From CALDTK01 sp045110575 (GTDB lineage: Bacteria > Bacteroidota > Bacteroidia > Chitinophagales > Saprospiraceae): 64,000 nt of DNA. The stretch's first letter is position 1. Each line of letters opens with the position of its first letter. Shown here piece by piece: positions 63,437 to 64,000 of the stretch. The notes beneath the pieces were generated by a model. The model saw only the letters and a program-made list of their open reading frames with translations, had not been told where the DNA came from and did no database searches. Location of the stretch: assembly GCA_045110575.1 (NCBI GenBank), contig JBGCGF010000023.1, positions 1 to 64,000 on the forward strand. The letters run 5' to 3'. Position numbers and translations under genes: made by a program.

Positions 63437-64000
63437 CTATCGACCGCCACCCATTGCGATGCGCATACGTTCTTGATGGGCCCAGTCGCGCCAACTAGCA
63501 ATTTTATCTTCTATTTCTCCTGGACTCCCTACGTCTAACATTTTAAGATTCAAACTAACCTGCCCTCTGGAGGCTGTTGAGAGCAGGAGCCACTCATCAT
63601 CGGAATCATCTTCCATAAGGACATTTCGAAAAGTTACATTCACAACATCTCTCCAGGCTAATTCTACCAAGCCTTCAGGAAACAAAATACTTACGCCCTT
63701 TTCTCCTACTTGAAGTATTTTCTTTTTCTGATTATAATTTGAGAAATGTTTCCAATGATGACTATACAGATAATATAGTCCATAGGCGATAAACACCCAT
63801 CCCAAATAGGATAACGACATAAAGTACCAGAAAAAAATAAACCCAACAACACCCCATAGGCTCCTTAGCATACCCAACACTAATTTCCGCCCAGAAACGT
63901 AATATGTGCCCGAAGAACTTGGTTTATTAAGTTGTTGAATTGAAGCTGGAACAACGGTCGAAACAACATTCGATCGCTCATAAATAGCTGAAGGTTCCTT
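63437..64000 (-). CDS. Membrane protein with C-terminal PH-like region, truncated at window edge
   Basis: The reading frame is open from the stop at 63437 to the last base of the window (188 codons including stop), so the gene probably begins beyond the edge. An internal TTG or ATG near 63880 could start a 147-residue form. The visible part is a hydrophilic Ser-rich segment (YERSNVVSTVVPASIQQLNK), two close membrane segments (about WGVVGFIFFWYFMSLSYLGW and VFIAYGLYYLY), and a beta-rich tail (ILQVGEKGVSILFPEGLVEL, WLLLSTASRGQVSLNLKML). The tail looks like the PH-like (YcxB-type) domains found after paired membrane helices. The assignment is tentative. It is convergent with the orphan kinase, with 9 bases between the stops. 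Confidence 0.6.
   Translation of the reverse strand, partial: KEPSAIYERSNVVSTVVPASIQQLNKPSSSGTYYVSGRKLVLGMLRSLWGVVGFIFFWYFMSLSYLGWVFIAYGLYYLYSHHWKHFSNYNQKKKILQVGEKGVSILFPEGLVELAWRDVVNVTFRNVLMEDDSDDEWLLLSTASRGQVSLNLKMLDVGSPGEIEDKIASWRDWAHQERMRIAMGGGR

Overview
The window looks like a piece of a Bacteroidota chromosome, probably a marine or gliding, polysaccharide-degrading member. The main reasons are: five proteins with type A type-IX-secretion (T9SS) C-terminal sorting domains, one giant protein with a type B (gliding-associated) sorting domain, a PorP/SprF-like outer-membrane protein beside a PorE-like OmpA protein, two-component 'Reg_prop/Y_Y_Y' histidine kinases, a Lacal_2735-type small protein, and an absence of obvious Shine-Dalgarno sequences. 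I cannot fix the family or genus. No rRNA, tRNA, CRISPR array, prophage or transposase was recognised.

Layout. 1-6.6 kb: an edge-truncated membrane protein, an Ala-rich lipoprotein with a leader hairpin, a Dabb-domain lipoprotein, a Lacal_2735 mini-protein, a membrane-anchored metallophosphatase, and a minus-strand trio (L-domain-like surface protein, reduced PorE-like protein, beta-barrel). 6.9-15.3 kb: two tandem propeller histidine-kinase/response-regulator pairs, one NarL-type and one LytS/LytTR-type, with an unknown 204-residue protein between them. 15.9-35.6 kb: a 19.6-kb minus-strand operon made of a giant Ig/PKD-like adhesin of about 5,200 residues (interrupted three times in this sequence), PorP/SprF and a PorE-like OmpA protein. 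36.2-43.6 kb: two large T9SS type A proteins (CotH/lamin-tail and DUF11). 43.7-46.6 kb: META-domain lipoprotein, GNAT, esterase, peroxiredoxin. 46.8-54.8 kb: acyl-CoA oxidase-like protein, then amidohydrolase, DUF4212 plus Na+/solute symporter, and acetyl-CoA synthetase, a coherent acetate/acyl uptake and activation set. 55-61.4 kb: secreted glucan hydrolases (glycoamylase/GH144-like and GH16) flanking another T9SS protein. 61.5-64 kb: an orphan TPR histidine kinase and an edge-truncated membrane protein.

The most unusual signal is not a gene. The 14-mer GTTTTGGCGAAAGC occurs 12 times perfectly in 64 kb, with at least 11 one-mismatch and 4 one-base-deleted relatives. Copies lie in both orientations, in all three reading frames inside unrelated genes, and as perfect inverted pairs between genes. 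This is the behaviour expected of a DNA-level signal such as an uptake sequence or a HIP1-like element, not of protein homology. Other notable points are the three lesions and the nested 1.3-kb super-repeat in the giant adhesin, a kinase gene with no conventional start codon before its signal peptide, a reduced PorE-like protein, and several families of hairpin-bearing short tandem repeats between genes.
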